Source: Trachythela sp. YZ-2020
Lineage: Eukaryota; Cnidaria; Anthozoa; Malacalcyonacea; Clavulariidae
DNA: 64,000 nt
Direction: 5' to 3'
NCBI GenBank assembly: GCA_016169945.1
Contig: JADLSH010000254.1
Coordinates: forward strand, 1,178,001-1,242,000
A program made the position numbers and the translations under genes. The stretch's first letter is position 1; every line of letters starts with the position of its first letter. Under the pieces are notes generated by a model, which worked only from the letters and a program-made list of their open reading frames with translations, searched no databases and was not told where the DNA came from. Of the stretch, positions 9,311-20,871 are shown piece after piece.

Positions 9311-12300
9311 TGGTGGACTCAATGATTATTTAACTTTAAGCTTCAAAAAACTTTTACTAACCTTTTAAATTTTTATAAGAAAATCTTTTTTTCCACTTTG
9401 AAATGCGCGCTGATGTTAGCCAACTCACAAGCACTCTACTGTTTTTTTTTGCGTTTTAACCTTGCCTCGTCTATAGACTCTTGTAAAGCGTATATATATA
9501 TATTATCTTCCGTCTTTCCTACACTCCTTAAATAGTCTAATCATTGCTAAAATTTTAAATATTTATAACCAAGATAAGTCCAAAAAACTCAAGAACAAAG
9601 ACAATATCAGTGGCTTTCTATCTATGATACGACGCGAAGCCGCAAGCAGGTGTGTTAGATAAAAGGTTGTTTAATGTTTGGCCCCTAAAGGAACAAATAT
9701 TGAAACATGACAGTTTAACATGCCACAATTGCTGGCTTTAATCACTGACGCTGATTATTACAACACGTTTTCGTATACGGAAGTTATGACTTTTGCTTTT
9801 ACGCAGCTGATATTGGAAAGCACAAAAATGAAAATTTTGTTAAAAATATTATAGCCATGAAATGATGAAAACCGGGGGGAAAGGCATGGGCAAAAAAGGT
9901 ACCCCTACCAAATTTATCCGTGCTGCTATAGGACTACCTAAAACTATATATTAATGTTATCTTCAAGTTTAAGTCTTGCCGTATTATATCATGTTGTTTT
10001 AAAGATAGTTTTAATTAAGATATCACAACAATTTGTTATTATAAACACATAACAAGCTCACTGAGATTAACATCTACCTCTCCCATGAAGGCAGAATGTT
10101 GTGTGTCATTTAAACTCATTTTCATGGCAATTATCGCAGAAACGATTTATTTTTTTTCAACCGAAATTTGCAGTCTTGTTTGCACTTTACCCTTGAGACT
10201 TAACTTGTCAATTGCGCAAAAAAACACGTTTAACTTTGACTAATGACGCGAACCTCTTCAAAAATGTAAGTGCCATTATGTGGCAAAACTCTGCAATCTG
10301 CATTATAGTTTTTTTCGTAGAATAGATCGATATACTCGGTATAAACTTAGTCTTAGGATAACTTTCCTGTGGCTGTGCTTGATAAACTCATGTAAGTAGA
10401 GTTTGGTTGGTTCTCTCCTGTGGTTCGAGGGTTTTTCTCCGGGTACTCCGGTTTTCCTTCCTCGCTAAAAACTAACCCTTAGGCATTAACCATAACTAAC
10501 ACTCGGAGACCTTTGTCAATTGGGTTGTAAAACCTGTTAAGGCTTCCCGCCAACCTCAGAGTGGTAAACACAATTAAACTAAAACTTAGCTTTGACTATA
10601 TTTTAATATCTCGACTCTCAAAAGAAAAGAATATTTATATTCTGTTGTCTATTATTAAACCAAACGCGATTAGTTTGGTTATTAACGCGTTGTTTACAAA
10701 CTTCATATAAGTGCTAAAAACTCTATTATACTACGCGTCAAAGTTAATTTCCACTTTAATATTTGCAAAAAAAGAGCAAAACGTTTTTGTGCATTTAAAA
10801 TCAGTTGGCGTTTTTGTTGAACTTTGACTTTGTATACAATGATATGTTGCGCATTTCTATATACCAACATGGCGGCCAGAAAGCAATTGGACATCACTTC
10901 TTAACCGTAACGAAGCATTTAAAGCCATATTGTGTGTATTTCATAGTTTTAACAGCCTTTGAGAATAATGCTGACATCAGCAATAATATTTTTCAAAACT
11001 TCGTATTTAACTAAAGAAGAAATAGTTGAAACTTGTATCCATGATTGTATCGACTCAAACGTTTTGGTGGATACTCGTCATAGCCATCTAGGAAACATGT
11101 GAGGCAGCCAGCGTTGTAGTTTAGATAGCTTAGATTTTAGAATTTTGACGCCACTGCACTGAAAACGATGGTTTGACTAAACGAAAATAATCATTAATCC
11201 ACGCGGCAAACTCTGACTATAGTGTAGAGAGATCAGATGTAGTGAGGTTTTGACTGGATTTTTTATGTACAAATTTGAAAATATTCACTCAAACTGAACA
11301 TACGTTTGTGAGTTAATAGACCACTTGAAAGCCATAAATGTGTTAATGACAACAAAACTCAAGAGTCAAGCGTATCTTATGAAGGCAGAAGGAAAATTAA
11401 GAACTTTATGTAAATGCAAATCTTAACTTGTTAACGCATGTGGCTGATAAGCTAGGTTACATACAAAAGAAAGTTTGCATCCTATATAAGGTTTGCAGCC
11501 AGAGCTCTTACAAGTAACATGATACCAAACTACCACAATGCATTGCGTTGTGTGCTTTTAGGCTAAAGATCCATTGCGCGCTTTTATACTTTGCCAAATA
11601 CACTTATACGTGGTGTATTCCACAAAACATGGCAACAAAACAAAAGGACATAAAATTTCTACTATCGTCACATGTGCTTCTTTTCCTAGAATTTTACTTA
11701 TCTTACGCCAAACTATTATATTTGTCAGTCAAAAGTCTCTGAACGCGGACGAAAATAGTAAAATCGTGATATATTTAGTTCGTGTTTATAAACTGCATTG
11801 TCATTGACATAAAACACAAAATCAAAATATAGTTATAAGATCAAAGCCACTAAAATCGTTACAAGAGGTAAAATTGCCCCTTTTTCGGTAATCATTTACG
11901 CATTTTGTTACTATAATTTGCCGTTATCGTGAGTTCAATCTGACGCAGACAAACTAAAAATTAAAACGTCCTCAATACATTATGCCTTAATATGGATTAA
12001 TTTGAAGTCATTAGGTTGTTTAATGTGTCATTATGCTCGTTCATTTGTCATTCACAAAAGCGAGATATGAAATTCTGAATCTGCGCGATAATCTATTCAT
12101 ATCTGCCCGATAATTAGAAGGCAGACTATACATGAAATCCAAGCAAAATAATCTGAAAAATTGGCACTATACAAGCGAATTAATATTGGCCCTATTTATA
12201 CTATAATTAACTTGGGCAAAGGAAGGATTCGAGACCTTACGATGTAGGACGGCAACGTGACGACGACGGCTATAAATACAATGAAATTCATATTATTTTA

Positions 12301-13559
12301 GAAAAAAAATGAATAATGAAAATCCCACGGGAGCTTAGACGTCATCGTCGCCCTGTTTACAACGGCAAACCACAGATTTCTACGTCCTGTGTACAACGCC
12401 TGCATTTCAAGCCGCGAGAGGCGGTACTTGCCAAATTGGTTTAGGTCCGAAGTAGAAATCTTCTCAAATATATAGCCCCTATTTTTTACTGCTCAACCTG
12501 TATTAGATTCATACGATTGATAATACAGGACAAATTTTCTTTACAATCATTTATTTGAAGTAGTTTGTTTTGGCCGTCGTCGTCGCGTTGCCGTCCTACA
12601 TCGTAAGGTCTCTATTATTTGTCTAATACTTCCTCTGTGTATAAACACCGCATGCAGACGTCAAGACGAGCTATCTGCGTACTTCTCTACAGAACCATTA
12701 TCAGTATAGATCACGCTAATCCAACTATAGTTCGTCTGGACCCGTTGGACGGTCGGTTGAACTCGGGCCATTCATCCAATGCGTATACAACTCAACAAAT
12801 TTTTGGATTTAGAATTTACTTCGCAACAGATTCACCCAATAATCAATATGCAACAAAATACTTTCTGACTGGAGACATTCACTGACCGAAAGCTTGTCAA
12901 TTTAAAAACAATTTTGGTCAGTGAACGTCTCCAATCATTATGCCTTTAACACCTGACTTTACTTATGCTTCATCCCAAAATGCTTTCTATTCGTAAGCCC
13001 GTATATTCATGAAATAGTATACACTTATTACGGGGCTTACGGAATATTTAAGTTTGATTGCCAGATATGGTCTTGAAACTCGGCAAATTTTAAAGCATCG
13101 CAAATAAGTTAGAATTTTATGTTGAGACAACTTCATGATGTAACAAGTAGTAAGTATATAATGTACGCGCTCGTACCTATTTTTTTGGTAAACATTCGTT
13201 CACGTTTATATGACGTACTTTAGTTCTGACAGCAGGCTCACAAACATGGCGGATTTGAGATGGTTTTTGTAGCTTAAATTTTTTGCAAGTATGTTTGTAT
13301 TTTACTATTTTTGTGATTCAATAATAATATGCACAGATTGATACGTGTGATTAACATTATGGTATTAATACTGTTACATGCCTTAGCCACTAACCCCTAA
13401 CCATTATTCTTGGCTGTTTTTATTAATAAAATAAATCGAGTTCTTTCTATATAAAAATATCATAATACATCATCATGCAACACTTGCATTTAAACACTGT
13501 CACCCAAAGAGGTTATGTAACAGTATTGTAAATCATGTATCTTGTTTTTTAGGGCAAAA
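9311..13559. other. Intergenic, AT-rich, no gene seen
   Basis: Between the ~115-bp repeat array and SRRD I find no exon-like frame with family resemblance. It contains a SINE-like central block at 10390-10490 and a nested MITE at 12231-12612. The rest is AT-rich sequence with only short chance frames. Confidence 0.6.
12231..12612. mobile_element. MITE with ~40-bp terminal inverted repeats
   Basis: It starts GAGACCTTACGATGTAGGAC and ends with the inverse (GTCCTACATCGTAAGGTCTC); the inverted tips extend through GGCAACGTGACGACGACGGC with one mismatch. It is inserted into the same host repeat as the foldback at 2768 (CTTGGGCAAA on the left, TTTGTCTAATACTTCCTCTG on the right). No coding capacity. 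Confidence 0.8.
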
Positions 13560-14402
13560 ATGTCTGCTAGTGATGGGTTCACATTGGTAACGTATAAACA
13601 TCCAAAACAAAACAAAGTTGAGAAGAAACACAACGAATTATCCAAAGCATTTTCAACTTGCCCCACATCCCAAACTTTTGACAATGATAAACAACTAGAC
13701 CTGATTATAAATTACATAGATCAATGCAAAATTGAACTAAAAAGTAGTCCATTTTATAAAGAACTACTTCTATCAGTATCGGAAATACTTTCTGTGAATG
13801 TAGTTAATTCTGAGAAAATTACAGTGAAATTCCAAGATTTTGTGTGTTATGGAATTGGGAAGATATCTGAATGTCCGACAGCTAGATATCAATTTGCGTT
13901 ATTGGTGTTGCTATGGCAACATTTCAAGCCTTCTGGGAAATGTTTTATTTACGATCCAATTTTTGGAAATCTCGATCAACGAATTATCAAACATTTTGAA
14001 CTGGAGTTAATTCCTAAAAATGAAGAAGCAAAGCGAAAAGTTTCTCAGGAAACATTGTTTTTTGTACCACATGGTGGTAAACCACTTTACAACAATATAT
14101 TGTGGGCAAACTGGGGCCCTGGCTTGGAAAATGTTGTTATTTTTGGAAATAGCTTTGCGAGTTATCAAGAACGACTATCATCACGTCAACTTGAGTTAGA
14201 AGCGAGCTACATAGCTCAAATTCTGTCGCTGACGCATGAAGTCAGGTTGCGAAGCTCATTTGATAATGATGATATTTTTAATGATATGTCGTTACATTAT
14301 TTTGTGGCTGATCAACTTGTTGAACAACCATTGTCATTCTGGGAAGACTGTAAAGAACCTATTTATGAAGATAATATGGAAATCATTTTAAGTACATCAT
14401 AG
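13560..14402 (+). CDS. SRRD: SRR1-domain protein (SRRD)
   Basis: A single coding exon of 280 residues. The SRR1 motif is at residues 94-118 (VCYGIGKISECPTARYQFAL), followed by the family's conserved FIYDPIFGNLD and FFVPHGGKPLYNNILWANW segments. Animal SRRD is a cytoplasmic or nuclear protein related to plant SRR1 and linked to heme metabolism and clock output; its reaction is not firmly established. The ATG at 13560 was preferred to upstream codons because TTTTTTAG, an acceptor-like signal, lies 8 bases before it, so a 5' non-coding exon is likely. A polyadenylation signal AATAAA lies at 14483-14488. The gene is convergent with UBE2W. Confidence 0.85.
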   Translation: MSASDGFTLVTYKHPKQNKVEKKHNELSKAFSTCPTSQTFDNDKQLDLIINYIDQCKIELKSSPFYKELLLSVSEILSVNVVNSEKITVKFQDFVCYGIGKISECPTARYQFALLVLLWQHFKPSGKCFIYDPIFGNLDQRIIKHFELELIPKNEEAKRKVSQETLFFVPHGGKPLYNNILWANWGPGLENVVIFGNSFASYQERLSSRQLELEASYIAQILSLTHEVRLRSSFDNDDIFNDMSLHYFVADQLVEQPLSFWEDCKEPIYEDNMEIILSTS

Positions 14403-14859
14403 CTTGGTACTGTACTAATAATAATATTATAATAATATAATGAATTTGTCACTTTGTACATGATACAAACTAATTAAAGACAAATAAAGACAGATTAGAC
14501 AAATCGTGACAGGGGAAAGGAACAGGACTCTCGTCCCAATTGATACCTAACCCCTATAAAGACGTTAAATATAAATACAGATAAAGAACAGGTAATAACA
14601 CATTAGTTATAACAACTTATACTAAGATTTGAATCATGACTATAAAGGTACTGAACGTTTACACACTGCGACTTACCCACTACGCAGATTACAATTATTC
14701 AAAATCAATTTGGAAATCACGAGTCAATTTATATAACATATTTGTAAATATGATGAAAATGGCCGGATGATGGTTCAACAAATCGCAATGTGTAGACGCT
14801 GATCACATAGTACCCGGAGGTACGTAATGTGATAACTTGGTAGAATACAACTTATGAAG

Positions 14860-15010
14860 ATGAGACTTTGAAGATGGGATTTGACAAGAGACGGTAGAGT
14901 GTTCCATAGTTCAACCGTTCTAATGAAAAAAGAAGAGTACAGAAGGGTACAGTGGAGTCTGCTATAATGGGTGGGCCACATTATAGGTGAAGCAATGGTG
15001 TAGCAAGGTC
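14860..15010 (-). pseudogene. Non-LTR retrotransposon fragment (reverse-transcriptase C-terminus)
   Basis: The minus-strand frame contains SRLHCTLLYSSFFIRTVELW followed by NTLP. This matches the conserved end of many CR1/L2/RTE-type LINE proteins (aromatic residues, R-x-x-x-LWN-x-LP). It is a short 5'-truncated remnant. Confidence 0.55.
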
Positions 15011-15213
15011 TGTCATCAGGGATGCTGGAGCAATGGTTATTGGTGGGGCAGGGGACCAGTGCGAACATTAAAAGGGCAGTGAAGAAAAATTTTAGAAGCC
15101 ACACCCTTTCAATGGGATTTCATAGAATTCACTGCAAAACCATTTATTTCACATTTATATTTACAATCACATTACATTTTAAAGCTGTATCTACATATTA
15201 GACCAATAATGTT

Positions 15214-15524
15214 ACTGTCGTGGCAATGGAAGTGTTCCTAAAATATTCTACCAATTCATTTGGTCGCACAAACCAATTCATTTGCGGAGTTATTTGAAAA
15301 TTTGATAACTTCCTGTATAATTCAAGAATTTCCTGTTTAATGCACCAATCACCTTTGGTTTTGGTGCAATTGACCAATCATAAAGAAGCAGGAAGTGACA
15401 AAATATGATCAAATACACGAAGTTGCACAAACGTCTCAAATGAATTGGTTCGTGTGGGCACAAACGTCTCAAATTCATTGGAATTGGTAGAATATTTTAG
15501 GAACACTTCCATTGCCACAACAGT
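15214..15524. mobile_element. Foldback MITE
   Basis: Arms of about 45 bp: ACTGTCGTGGCAATGGAAGT at the left and the inverse ACTTCCATTGCCACAACAGT at the right. The interior carries further nested inverted segments around AATTCATTTG. A related element, with ACTGTCGATGCAATGGAAGT and its own inner arms, lies at 31425-31665 inside NUP153. Confidence 0.8.
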
Positions 15525-16053
15525 AAATGATGTTATAATAAAGTTTAACTCAACTGTTTGCATCTAGGTATGAACATTGGGGTTAAAACATTGCCTATGT
15601 TTATGTGAAACTTCAATGTTTGTCAAGAGGGTGTTTGACAGATTTTAATAAAATTTAGAACAGAAACCTTCAAATACTTGTCACAAACATTGATGTTTTA
15701 AGTAAGAACAGACAATGTTTTATAACTGTTCATCTTTAGATGCAAACAATAATATTGATAATCTAGGAACTTGGTTCTCTGGATTGGACTACATGTTGTC
15801 TGGCATTACACTTGGATGAAAGAATTGATTCATAATTGTTACTTCAAGTTCAGTTCAGATGGCGGACCGGATGAATTCAAAAGTGTACACAAATGTGCAT
15901 GACTTTGCTTAGGTCACTCAGGACGGATGAAACCGGACAAATTTGAGCACAGCTAACCGTACAAATTCTGTGTGAACAAATGGAACGAATTTGCGTACGG
16001 TTCCAAATTCATCCGGTCTCGTGTGAACATAGTTGCAATTACAATCATTTCAG

Positions 16054-17949
16054 CTACACTGTATCATCTGAAATGTACAAAAATAGGAAAACAAATTGTG
16101 TTGTACATCTGCTAAGCACAAATGATAAAGGTCATCATAATATTCTGAACTCTTACCATGGTACCACCATCTTGTCTTCTTAGGATTCTTAGAACATGTT
16201 TTTACATAAAATTCATTATCAGGTGGAAGTTTCTAGGAAATATAGAAAATATAATAATTGCATGTAATTTGCACTTAATAACAAGTATTTTACGTTGCCT
16301 AGATCTGGCTAGGTGTAGTAAAATTAAGCTTAATGCACCCTATTACTGTGTCTAACACCAGAAAATTATACTTGTCAAGGGGAAAGTGTTGGGCATTAAT
16401 GGGTTAACCAGACTATTTGCCTATTTCTTTTGTTAACCCATTACACTGCATTGTCACCTAAAGTGCCATAATTAATTATTTTACTCGGTCTAATCACGAT
16501 TCAAATGCCAGATGATTTACTTGTCAACGAGAAAGTGTTGGGAGTTAATGAGCCATGATGCACCCTTGCAACTTAATGGGTGTAACTACGAAAACTTGTA
16601 CTCTGTTTCCATACCTGCCTGCCCCCCCCCCCCCCCCCAATATATGCACCTCTGCACTTTATTGCTCAAGGGTTCCAGTCTAAACCTAAATATTACCTTT
16701 TCTTTACAACTGCTTAGCATGCTAAGTACACTCAAACAGACAGACTGAACGGACAATGCAGGTGACCAATCATCGGTTAGGATTGACAGACAAATGTGAC
16801 CATTGCTGTATATATGTGGATGAATAGGGATATGTGAACCAACAAACATCACCTGCAATCAAATATTTTGAAAAAATCATAAGAGTGTAGAAATTGGTGT
16901 GATTTCTATGGGAGATACATCATTTGCCTAAGTGGATCACATTATCCAGACAAAATAGCTAGAATAGCAGGATCTATATCGGCAATGGTTCTGCGAACAA
17001 ATCATCCCTGATATTATCACGATAGCTTGTGATATGTATCAAGCTACGCGTGTGGATTCTTAGACAAATACTTTATACACAGACAAATTATCCAAACTTT
17101 CTTCTCCTTGTCTAAGTTTGTCAAATCGTCTCTCTTGAATAAATTGGGCAATTAAGTTTTTTGACACATTTCTAAGCTAGATTTTTTACCTGTGGTGAAT
17201 CAAAGGGATATTTTGCAGGAAATTTGAACTGCAGTTGATATTGTTCTCCTTCGTAAAGTGTTCCTATAATATGTGTAACAATTCTGTTCAGGATACAATG
17301 TTTATTATCTGGGAGAGAAAAATTATTGGCTCATAGATGTCGTTTGAGAACTAACAATTTCAATCCAGAATTAAAACATTTCATAATTTTATACTTTAAC
17401 CAAAATTATACCTGCTGCTCCTTCAAGATTTACAACCCAACTAAAATATAGAAAAATATGGGCTGGATTAATTTCACTCAATAAAAAAATATGCTCTAGT
17501 GCAAGGCAGAGCTTGTTAAACTACACTGTTCGCAATATGTTTTACTTAAATCGTTAAATGTAAACAAATAATTACGTGACTTGTCGGATAGGCAAATTCC
17601 GATTATACAAAAGATTATAATCTCTGTTGTGATTGTACAATACATATCATATTAAATAACGAAGCTCTCTTGGGAGCTTTTCAAAAACGTTTGCCAGGAA
17701 AATGTATTAACAAGGCAAGGGGTCTATATATTAAAAGTCTATAACAAACACAAATAGCATAAACACATTAAAACACCAGGTGACAAGCCAAAATTTCTAC
17801 ATAAATTTCTTCCGTATTTTGTTCTAAATTACATACGTTTCTAAACTAGTCGAAGTATCATCGTTAACATTAATTCCAGGCAGTGAGTTTGTTGTTAACT
17901 GCTGTAATTCTCTGTGCAGTCTACGAGTTCTTGTCTCGTTCCCCGCCAT
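16054..17949 (-). CDS. UBE2W: UBE2W, N-terminal ubiquitin-conjugating enzyme E2
   Basis: Six exons on the minus strand: 17837-17949, 17412-17440, 17190-17263, 16697-16852, 16157-16232, 16054-16067. They join in frame to 153 residues (vertebrate UBE2W is about 151). UBE2W attaches ubiquitin to the alpha-amino group of substrates. Landmarks: [19 protein letters not shown] across exons 2-3, [11 protein letters not shown], and [15 protein letters not shown] with the catalytic Cys at residue 93; the HPH replaces the usual E2 HPN, as in the family. The tail [15 protein letters not shown] lacks the C-terminal helices of other E2s, also as expected. The last exon encodes only part of a codon, three residues and the stop. 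Exon 2 is just 29 nt. The start [18 protein letters not shown] was chosen by family match. A run of about 18 C lies in intron 4 (16622-16639). Confidence 0.93.
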
Positions 17950-18515
17950 ATTTCTAGAATTTTGACGTGTGTTTTGTTGTCCTCCCGAGTTCCTCAACCG
18001 CGCGGTTTGTTGTATTTTGTTTTTGTTGTTTATTGCTGTTGTCAAATTGTTGTCTATTTTTGTTGTTTTTGTCACCGTTTTTTTGTTTCCATTGTTTTTG
18101 ATGTTATTTTTTGTTTCTTTTGTTGTTGTCAATGTTTACCGTATTATAATTACATTGTATTGTTTTTATTTACTGTTGTTCTTTCATCGTTCTTTAATTA
18201 TCGGATTTTCTAGAATCGGCATCACGTGACTGCAATAAATTCCGAGAAACTAAGAAGCGGTCAGTGGTATTTTCTCTGAACGCTGGGGTTACTGACCTAT
18301 AATAGATTAACTGGAGTATCGATTTATCCACTCAGTCCAGTTAACACAATATATATAGGTCAGTGACCTGCTTCTTCAATCTTCACGTGTCTGTAAAAAT
18401 TTTGATATTTCACAGTCAGCAAAAATATTTCTTTTTAAATGATCATATTTATTGCACAACGACGCTTTATTTTAGACGTACTTTACTCCTCTCGATCAAA
18501 CCTATTTCACTTGCT
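17950..18515. promoter_or_regulatory. Shared 5' region of UBE2W (-) and the exonuclease gene (+)
   Basis: The two start codons face away from each other across 566 bp, so this stretch must hold both 5' UTRs and either one bidirectional or two promoters. It is rich in TTGTTGTTTTTG near UBE2W and includes TATATATAGG at 18351-18360, but no element is diagnostic. Confidence 0.5.
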
Positions 18516-19301
18516 ATGAGATTAAAACGAGAATCAAAAGAAAGCTCGCCTAATTCGGCCAAAAGATTGAAGACCATTTATAGGTCGCCGGTTTCTATAA
18601 TTGAAAATGGGAGGAAATTTTCTGAAGAAAGCGAAAAATTAAGCGATAGCTCGTCCGAATGTTCGACAGACACTTGCCTTAGTACGTCTGATGGTTTATC
18701 TACCCTAAACGAGGGTGAAACTTTGGCAAAGGTGACAGAATATTTGGCTTTGGACTGTGAAATGGTTGGGGTTGGTATTTATCGTTCAACTGCCCTTGCC
18801 AGATGCAGTGTGGTCAATTATAATGGTGATGTAGTATGTGATGTGTATGTCAAGCCTGAACTGCCTGTGACAGATTATCGCACAAAGTGGAGTGGGATTC
18901 GCAAAGGAGACTTAAACGATGGCTGCACTTTTCAAGAAGCAAGAAAACAAGTTCGAAAGATTATAAAAGGATGTAAATTGGTCGGCCATGCTTTGCATTC
19001 AGATCTCCATGCATTGAACTTATCCCACCCCAGGCATTTCATGAGGGATACATCAAAGTACTGTCCAATGAGAGGCCTTGCAGGCCTACGGCGTAATATG
19101 ACACCTTCGTTGAAAGATTTGGCGAGTATTTTGTTAAGTCGTACAATCCAGGACGGTGAACATTGCTCTGTTGAAGACGCGCGTGCAGCAATGTCTCTAT
19201 ATAAACTCTGTGAACGACAGTGGGAGAAAGAGTTACGAGGGGAACTGAGTAACCAATCATATCTCTCTGATTTATACTGGCCTTCGTGGACCAGAACATG
19301 A
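18516..19301 (+). CDS. AEN: DEDDh 3'-5' exonuclease of the AEN/ISG20 family
   Basis: A single exon of 261 residues from the ATG at 18516, chosen because it opens a basic, serine-rich N-terminus (MRLKRESKESSPNSAKRLK) suited to nuclear targeting; an upstream in-frame ATG at 18363 adds an implausible 51 residues. Catalytic set: Exo I LALDCEMVG (D80, E82), Exo II LVGHALHSDLHAL (D163), Exo III HCSVEDARAAM (H216, D221), all present. The conserved DYRTKWSGI lies at 120-128. The family degrades single-stranded DNA or RNA 3' to 5'. The YWP near the end resembles AEN more than ISG20, but ISG20L2 is a possible alternative. Divergent from UBE2W. Confidence 0.87.
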   Translation: MRLKRESKESSPNSAKRLKTIYRSPVSIIENGRKFSEESEKLSDSSSECSTDTCLSTSDGLSTLNEGETLAKVTEYLALDCEMVGVGIYRSTALARCSVVNYNGDVVCDVYVKPELPVTDYRTKWSGIRKGDLNDGCTFQEARKQVRKIIKGCKLVGHALHSDLHALNLSHPRHFMRDTSKYCPMRGLAGLRRNMTPSLKDLASILLSRTIQDGEHCSVEDARAAMSLYKLCERQWEKELRGELSNQSYLSDLYWPSWTRT

Positions 19302-19492
19302 AATCCAACTTAGGTTTTGAGTATATGGCTGTAAGCCAGTCAATGTTTTGAAAAAATGGATGGACTAACATGTTTTGTACTATGAATTAAGTAGATAAAT
19401 GTAATTTGACTTGTTTGTGAAAATCAAATATAATTATATGACATTTATTGTAATTGACTTGCATGTCTAGAAACATATATGGTTGTGTTAAT

Positions 19493-19702
19493 AGGGCCAT
19501 GTACACAGGAGAAAACGCGAACACACTCGTATAAATGGTCAAATTCTAGTAAGTTGCGACTTAAATAAGAACAGGGGTTCAGGCTGTTCCACAGTAAGTC
19601 GCGACTTATTAGAATTTGACCATTTATACGAGTGTGTTCGCGTCTTATATAAGACGCATGTTATGTAAGTCGCGACTTATTTTCTCCTGTATAAATGGCC
19701 CT
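19493..19702. mobile_element. Short foldback MITE
   Basis: Tips AGGGCCAT and ATGGCCCT, with long inner arms (GTATAAATGGTCAAATTCTA and its inverse) and several copies of AAGTCGCGACTTA. The copy is well preserved. It lies between the exonuclease gene and NUP153. Confidence 0.8.
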
Positions 19703-20871
19703 AATATTCTTCTATAAAAAGTAGGATGTACTCTCCTCTGTGGGGCATCTATAAAACAAAAATGTAAGGCATGCAGTCAATATACGAATTAAATATTGTG
19801 TTATTAAAATGAATAAACTTGAGCGATTCTTACTAAATAATTCTTTCTTTGTTATTTTGGATATCAATGGCGGAAAATTGGTTTTGGTTGGGGGGCTAGA
19901 CCACTCTAGGGGGGCATGCTCCCTGGCATTTCCTGCATTCTGGGGGAAGATTTTACATGCAGAAACCAGGTCTTTTTGTCATTTTGCATTTCAGGCTGCG
20001 AAGAATCTGACACCTTCGTATTAAATTCTCACTCTGATCTATATTTGGGGGTCTTAGCCCCCCTCCACTTATAATTCTGGGGGCTACAGCCCCTGCCCCT
20101 GCAGGGGGAGGGCCTCTAAGCTAAATATCACTCAGTTATATTTAGCTCAGTGGGAAGGACTAATAAATGGGGAGGGCCTATTAGGGAGTATAAGGGATAC
20201 AGGATATTTGATGGAAAATTCATGGGGATATGGGATACTGAAGGGTGAGTTTTAGGATATGGGCCAACAGGAAATGACGTCCTAGATTTCGTCCAATCGT
20301 TATGTCCAATAGGGATGCAAGTACCATATATATTTAATCCTTACCAAATAGAGGAATACAGGATATTTGAACAAAAGATAACGGGACATCCAGGCTCCCC
20401 CTAACAGGATCTATTAAATAGTGCCTCATAGGGTTTTTTGATAAATTTCATGAGGGCGTATTAGAGACGGGACCTTATTTCAGGGGGGGGTTAATAGAAG
20501 ATTTACGGTAATTTGGACATTCACCTGGTCATTTCCAAAATACAGAAATAGGATTTCGCAAATGAATAAGCTTTTCTTGGCTTTTTTGTACATTTTACAA
20601 TTTTTTTACCGTAATTTTTGTACAAAGATTTTTTTTTAGCCTTCCGTGAGTTCCGTCGCCCGCGAAATTTAACCACAATACCACGTGATGTCTGCGAACC
20701 AATGAAAATGCAGTACGGCCAAGGCGCTCATCTTGCGAAGTAAAGATCATTTCACACATGTAGTTAGAAATAACGATTATTTTCATTGAAAATCGTTGAA
20801 AATAAAGCTTTAAAATCGCAGCTGACGGCTAGAAACCGTACCTATACCTGCTGCGATTATTTGATCGCATA

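Larger units (their letters stand above)
14403..16053. other. Intergenic between SRRD and UBE2W; LINE scrap and MITE
   Basis: Contains a minus-strand LINE C-terminal scrap (14860-15010) and a foldback MITE (15214-15524). The rest holds nothing I can name; UBE2W 3' UTR on the minus strand probably occupies part of it. Confidence 0.55.

Noticed and set aside
12619..12885. 88-codon plus-strand frame
   Set aside because: Begins in the host repeat flanking the MITE; no motif or splice context.
18363..18515. Upstream in-frame ATG of the exonuclease gene
   Set aside because: It would add 51 hydrophobic or aromatic residues unlike any family member, and the next ATG begins a typical basic N-terminus.
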